Assembly (NCBI GenBank): GCA_947476855.1
Contig: CANJSR010000025.1
Span: 1-20,097, forward strand
From: Acetobacteraceae bacterium
Lineage (GTDB): Bacteria > Pseudomonadota > Alphaproteobacteria > Acetobacterales > Acetobacteraceae
Length of the DNA: 20,097 nucleotides
Direction: 5' to 3'
Shown here piece after piece: positions 18,601-20,097 of the stretch. The position numbers were made by a program, and so were the translations under genes. Every line of letters begins with the position of its first letter. Within the stretch, counting starts at the first letter, position 1. Under the pieces are notes generated by a model that saw only the letters and a program-made list of their open reading frames with translations, did not search any database and was not told the origin of the DNA.

Positions 18601-19880
18601 CCAGCACAGCCCTGACCGTCGGCGCGCACACCATCACCGCCAAAGCCACCGACACGGCGGGCAATGTCAGCGTGGCATCAGCGTCCGTAGCGGTTACAGT
18701 CGACTCCACCGCCGCCGCGCCCACGGGTCTGGACATGCAGGCGACGTCGGACAGCGGCGCGTCGAACACCGACAACATCACGAGCGTTACGACCCCCAAC
18801 ATTCTGGGCAAGGGAGAGGTCGGGGCAACCGTAACCTTGCTGAGGGGGGCAGTGTCCGTCGGTACCGCGAAGGTCAACGCCAGCGGAAACTGGGCGATCA
18901 AGACAACGGCCCTGGCCGACGGCGCCCACGTCCTGCGCGCGCGCCAGACGGATATCGCGGGCAATGTCAGCGCCCTGTCGACCCCGTTGAACATTACCGT
19001 TGATACCACCACCCCCGCGGCCCCCGCGGTCAGCAAGGTCAGCACCACCGCCGTCTCCGGCACGACCGAGGCCAGCACGCCCATCGCGCTGTTCGACGGC
19101 GCGACGCAGATCGGGTCCACGACATCCGACGGCCTCGGCGCCTGGTCCATCCCGGTGGCCCTCGGCGCCGGCAACCATGCGCTGACAGCGAAGGCAACCG
19201 ACCTTGCGGGGAACGCCTCCGCGGCATCCAGCGTATCCACGATCGTCATGGGCACGGCCAACGCGGACGTGCTGTTCGCCGCCGGTCCGGACCTGTCTGT
19301 TGGCGGCGGCGGCAACGACATCTACCTGGTCGACAATGCCGCCGACGTGGTGACCGAGGCGGTGGGAGAGGGCTTCGACACTGTCTATGCGAGCGTCGGC
19401 TACACGCTGCCGGATGCCTCGGAGATCGAGTTCCTGATTGCCAACACCGGTGCTCCGGGCGTGGCGCTGACGGGGAACGGGCTCGCCAACACGATCTTCG
19501 GCGGCATCGGCGACGACACGATCGCCGGCGGCGGCGGGGCGGACATGGTGTTCGGCGGCGTGGGCGCGGATGTGTTCGCGCTGCTGGCGCTGTCGGACTC
19601 GACGGTCGATCCGGCGGGTCGGGACACGGTCGGGGACTACTCGGCGCTGGCCGGGGACCTGATCGGGCTGGCAGCGCTGGATGCGAACACTGGCGTCGGC
19701 GGGGACCAGGCGTTCACGTTCATCGGATCGGCGGCGTTCTCGGCCGCGGGTCAGGTGCGGGCCGAGGTGATTGGCGGGATGACGGTGATTTCCGGGAATG
19801 TGAACGCAGGTCTGGGGGCGGATTTCGCGCTGCAACTGACCGGGTCGCATACGCTGACGGGAACGAACTTCGTGCTGTGA
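12651..19880 (+). CDS. Giant type I-secreted protein: Gly-rich repeats, Ig-like repeats, RTX C-terminus
   Basis: This is a 2409-residue protein, complete in the window. Domain order is an N-terminal partial Gly-rich unit (1-207), six ~200-residue Gly-rich units (208 to about 1417), a non-repetitive linker domain (about 1420-1610), six bacterial Ig-like repeats (1611-2200) and an RTX/serralysin-type C-terminal domain (2201-2409). There is no Sec signal peptide. The RTX end ending in NFVL fits C-terminal, uncleaved export by a type I ABC/MFP/TolC-type system, which is not encoded here. ATG 12651 is supported by GGAGG 5 nt upstream and by the matching start in the paralogue. Likely roles are adhesin, matrix or surface-layer component. 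No catalytic domain is recognised, so function is inferred from architecture. It is transcribed in the same direction as the liv operon but is probably an independent unit, given its own upstream region and the hairpins between. Confidence 0.9.
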   Translation: MNVYKTGTTGTYGTNGATPGASGTAGGTGGNAAATNTGSPDLTNNAGATGGAGGGGGNGAYLLGGPGGSAGAGGKAGNATATTSTLVNNAAAISSYARATGGGGGGSGYPGNFSTPQSGTGANGGAGGTATASTLSTNTLGIAYATTRTYGGVGGRGVGAGKTAGDGGVASNTTAAANGTSAHATVTQVGGSGGQGTGGAAAGAGVASTLVNAVSGSTTGGTLRLNQTARGGAGGYSNLNAGGAAGAATSNLTFDDTKNAQKSADFAGASRAYGGHAGNGTTVKAGGQATAAIAFTGAHQTLGTAVAQGGRGGSIVGDGIGLPPGTGGAGGAATVSSTVTTSSATQRGDARAYATGGQGGTGVGVGKAGGAGGVASTTAVSATGQSAYAYARQTGGQGGQGRHGAAGGRGADSTMTNVVSGNAKGGTLRLSQYATGGAGGVTTGGKGGDGGDAVSSLTFNDVVTNATEAASFTGRVIASGGAAGYGGAGGAAGTAASSTLLTGSGYTLANSRAYGGAGGGIGSSLVGDGVAGGTAQATSSATTTSATAGAVARTDARGGVGGTARGVGKVAGAGGIASKSTAFASGASAYVSVTQSGGSGGLGADGATGGAGSASSLTNAASGATTGGPLTLRQSALAGSGGTGTTGAGGSAGAASSALTFNDIAKNAVDASSLSGFSRALGGLGGRGQIAKDGGAASASSVMTAANATVANAYAQGGGGGYNTDGGNGGAGGGATSTSTAVSTKASASAYAFSAGGTGGNGYGAGKKGGAGGVATGVTATATGLHAYATAVQRGGQGGFGGSGASGGAGASSGLTDAIGGATSGGKLVLNQRVTGGNGGDSTDAAGGLAGDATSGLTINDTLNATAAGNLTARAYASGGEAGAGATVTKGGAAVAAVAASGSKFVDAYARAVGGRGGDIRSSKLGSGAIGGGASATANASTKSATQGAFAHARASGGTGGTAYGAGKVGGAGGVASATSAAIVGFYGVATATQNGGLGGSGSTGAAGGAGAASTLTNAVSGSSGGNYLRLRQYATGGGGGYSSAAAGGAGGAGSSSLTFDDVASNVVESGNLQGDSRAYGGTGGAGKTAGGKGGIATASADMTGSGAVSASATARGGTGGGIVYGGAASGFVGTTAQAEATATTTSATHVASARSAATGGNGGYGRGAAKTGGAGGIASGSKAHASGHSVYAKVTETGGTGGGGINGASGGAGAASSITNAVSGATTGGTLDLRQSAVGGAGGHGSGGVGGGGGSATSTLTFDDKTANVIDAATNLARGEATGGAGGNASTGGAGKGGAATSSVTLTGENPVTANSYASGGRGSYVGGILDGNGGNAISNASAIATKASGYTFASSFAGAYGGAGAVAGTANATALATTANGQRATAIARASGRLGQAEATATTKTAGLVTTVSSMATSQVGNAARSVGRANATDATFGFESGSTNSFSNATALPNAGFIASVLSTNAKVAAVFNTPLATVFATGIQGANYASDAVGNRTYESTVTWSVDTTTLSGNLIVGLLDFQSLGTGFSSLTFNVTIEGGSVFTKAFNAAGLASAQTFFDNNTINLGDVAQDTDLTVAINYTLIGDAVGTGFGMSYVLGTTNDEVDSTPPAAPSVPDLAAFADTGASNTDNRTNNTLPTFTGKSEANATVSLFDGATNIGSGKADVAGNWSIASSKALASGGHSITAKATDKAGNTGPASGALSITIDTTAPTAASTPDMVVGSDTGASNTDNVTKTNVPAFSGKAEAQSTVTLVSSINGHIGTGVADVDGNWSITSSGTISEGTHSITAFATDIAGNVGTSSTVLSVTIDSVVPSTPSAPTMNAASDSGVSSSDDITNDSTPTFSGKAEANASVTLFAGAKQVGAGTATGAGVWTITTSALAQGAHVITVIVTDLAGNVSTKSSSLSVTIDTTAPVAPTAVDMIVASDTGISTTDNITKVTTPTFTGKAEIGTTVTLFDGATQVGSATANGTGTWSITSTALTVGAHTITAKATDTAGNVSVASASVAVTVDSTAAAPTGLDMQATSDSGASNTDNITSVTTPNILGKGEVGATVTLLRGAVSVGTAKVNASGNWAIKTTALADGAHVLRARQTDIAGNVSALSTPLNITVDTTTPAAPAVSKVSTTAVSGTTEASTPIALFDGATQIGSTTSDGLGAWSIPVALGAGNHALTAKATDLAGNASAASSVSTIVMGTANADVLFAAGPDLSVGGGGNDIYLVDNAADVVTEAVGEGFDTVYASVGYTLPDASEIEFLIANTGAPGVALTGNGLANTIFGGIGDDTIAGGGGADMVFGGVGADVFALLALSDSTVDPAGRDTVGDYSALAGDLIGLAALDANTGVGGDQAFTFIGSAAFSAAGQVRAEVIGGMTVISGNVNAGLGADFALQLTGSHTLTGTNFVL
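13272..16899 (+). repeat. Six ~200-residue Gly-rich repeat units in the right giant gene
   Basis: Units start at 13272, 13887, 14493, 15087, 15690 and 16299 (residues 208, 413, 615, 813, 1014, 1217), giving lengths of 205, 202, 198, 201 and 203 residues. Each starts like S(T/S)LTNAVSGxTTGG, then LRLxQ, GGxGG loops, and one box (SNLTFDD, SSLTFND, SALTFND, SGLTIND, SSLTFDD, STLTFDD). Each unit splits into about four subunits of ~50 residues. In each, an Ala/Ser/Thr strand-like segment (for example AYAxATGG) is followed by a GGxGGxGxG loop. The DNA repeats are diverged, so recombination between neighbouring units has not recently homogenised them. Confidence 0.85.
17481..19250 (+). repeat. Six tandem bacterial Ig-like repeats in the right giant gene
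   Basis: Repeats begin with an Asp codon at 17481, 17787, 18096, 18399, 18702 and 19002 (residues 1611, 1713, 1816, 1917, 2018, 2118), with lengths of 102, 103, 101, 101, 100 and 83 residues. Conserved positions include SDTG-S-TDNIT, P-F-GKAE, VTLF-GA--VG, W-I, GAH-IT and TD-AGN. These are typical of bacterial Ig-like (Big-type) domains that act as stalks and often bind calcium at their junctions. The last repeat lacks the TDNIT loop and leads directly into the RTX domain. Confidence 0.88.
19251..19880 (+). other. RTX / serralysin-type C-terminal domain with type I secretion signal
   Basis: Residues 2201-2409 begin GTANADVLF and contain the glycine-aspartate nonapeptides GGGGNDIYL (2218-2226), GGIGDDTIA (2284-2292), GGGGADMVF (2293-2301) and GGVGADVFA (2302-2310). 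They bind calcium and fold as a parallel beta-roll after export. The following GRDTVGDYSALAGDLIGL and the final SGNVNAGLGADFALQLTG, ending NFVL, match the C-terminal part of serralysin-family (Peptidase_M10_C) proteins that carries the secretion signal. No metalloprotease HExxH motif was seen in the protein, so this is the export module only. Confidence 0.88.
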
Positions 19881-19899
19881 GGGGGCGGGGAGCCCCCTC
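19879..19899. terminator. Hairpin between convergent genes, overlapping the giant-gene stop
   Basis: GAGGGGGC (19879-19886) and GCCCCCTC (19892-19899) form a perfect 8-bp stem with a 5-nt loop. The stem starts within the TGA stop codon of the giant gene and ends 7 nt before the stop codon of the minus-strand ATPase. It could act on transcripts from both sides. Neither side has a T-run, so termination is likely but not certain. Confidence 0.45.
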
Positions 19900-19906
19900 C
19901 CCTCGC

Positions 19907-20097
19907 CTAAAACAGGCCCCAGAGTTCGTCCTTGTTCTCAAGATCCCTACTAGGACCATCAAAAACCACCCGCCCCGACTTCAACACAATCGCTCGGCTT
20001 ACAACCTTGAGTGTAGCAGGGATGTTTTGCTCTACCACTACGACGGTTGTGCCGGATTCCCGGTTGATCGTCGCCAGGCTGTTCATCACATCCCGCA
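19907..20097 (-). CDS. LivF-type ABC transporter ATP-binding protein, C-terminal end (partial)
   Basis: The frame is open at the right edge; the visible ~62 residues are the end of an ABC ATPase. The stretch TTVVVVEQNIPATLKVVSRA followed by IVLKSGRVVFDG has the VEQN and G-(R/K)-V-x-x-x-G pattern found after Walker B in LivF-type subunits. GTG and ATG codons near 20084-20089 are internal, because the true start and the Walker motifs lie beyond the window. It converges on the giant gene, with stops 26 nt apart. G+C is only about 50% over the 120 bases counted (19921-20040), far below the rest of the window, and codons such as ACT, GTA and AAA are used. This suggests a different origin. The neighbouring genes are probably a second LIV-type transporter, which cannot be seen here. 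Confidence 0.8.
   Translation of the reverse strand, partial: RDVMNSLATINRESGTTVVVVEQNIPATLKVVSRAIVLKSGRVVFDGPSRDLENKDELWGLF

Noticed and set aside
13272..19250. CRISPR array or mobile-element repeats
   Set aside because: The repeats are in-frame protein repeats of about 600 and 300 bases with diverged DNA. There are no short identical direct repeats with spacers, no terminal inverted repeats and no transposase.

Overview
The window is high-GC bacterial DNA, roughly 65-70% G+C by eye until the last ~190 bases. It probably comes from an alphaproteobacterium, perhaps Rhodospirillales or Acetobacteraceae. That placement is an inference from composition, the branched-chain amino acid (LIV/HAAT) ABC cassette, and the very large type I-secreted repeat proteins. 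No rRNA, tRNA or other strong phylogenetic marker is present.

The layout is nearly symmetrical. On the left (1-6536, minus strand, running off the left edge) is a giant gene for a Gly/Ala/Ser/Thr-rich repeat protein. On the right (12651-19880, plus strand) is a complete paralogue of 2409 residues. Between them lies an intact five-gene transport operon on the plus strand: a periplasmic binding protein (7155-8408), two permeases (8501-9448, 9445-10767) and two ATPases (10767-11519, 11519-12229). The last four genes overlap by 1-4 bases. At the right edge, on the minus strand, is the C-terminal end of a further LivF-type ATPase. It lies in DNA of only about 50% G+C.

The giant protein has a clear architecture: an N-terminal partial unit, six units of about 200 residues rich in GGxGG loops and each carrying one (S)LTF(D/N)D box, a non-repetitive linker domain of about 190 residues, six bacterial Ig-like repeats of about 100 residues, and a 209-residue RTX/serralysin-type C-terminus. 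It has no Sec signal peptide. Together these indicate a type I-secreted, calcium-folding surface or matrix protein. The secretion apparatus itself is not in the window.

The two copies are colinear almost to the residue: repeat units start at the same residue number or one apart, over 2178 codons. They also share an upstream element positioned exactly 80 nt before both start codons. The left copy carries a single in-frame TAG at codon 288, where the right copy has CAG (Gln). The remaining 1890 codons to the window edge appear open. It is therefore a recently inactivated gene, a genuinely recoded or switchable one, or a sequencing error.

The most interesting elements are the undescribed-looking ~200-residue Gly-rich module, the inverted paralogue pair that could drive inversion or gene conversion around the liv operon, the isolated amber codon, and the shared promoter/leader element. 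The transporter is ordinary apart from a Lys-to-Arg change in the Walker A motif of LivF. No functional link between the transporter and the giant proteins can be shown from sequence.
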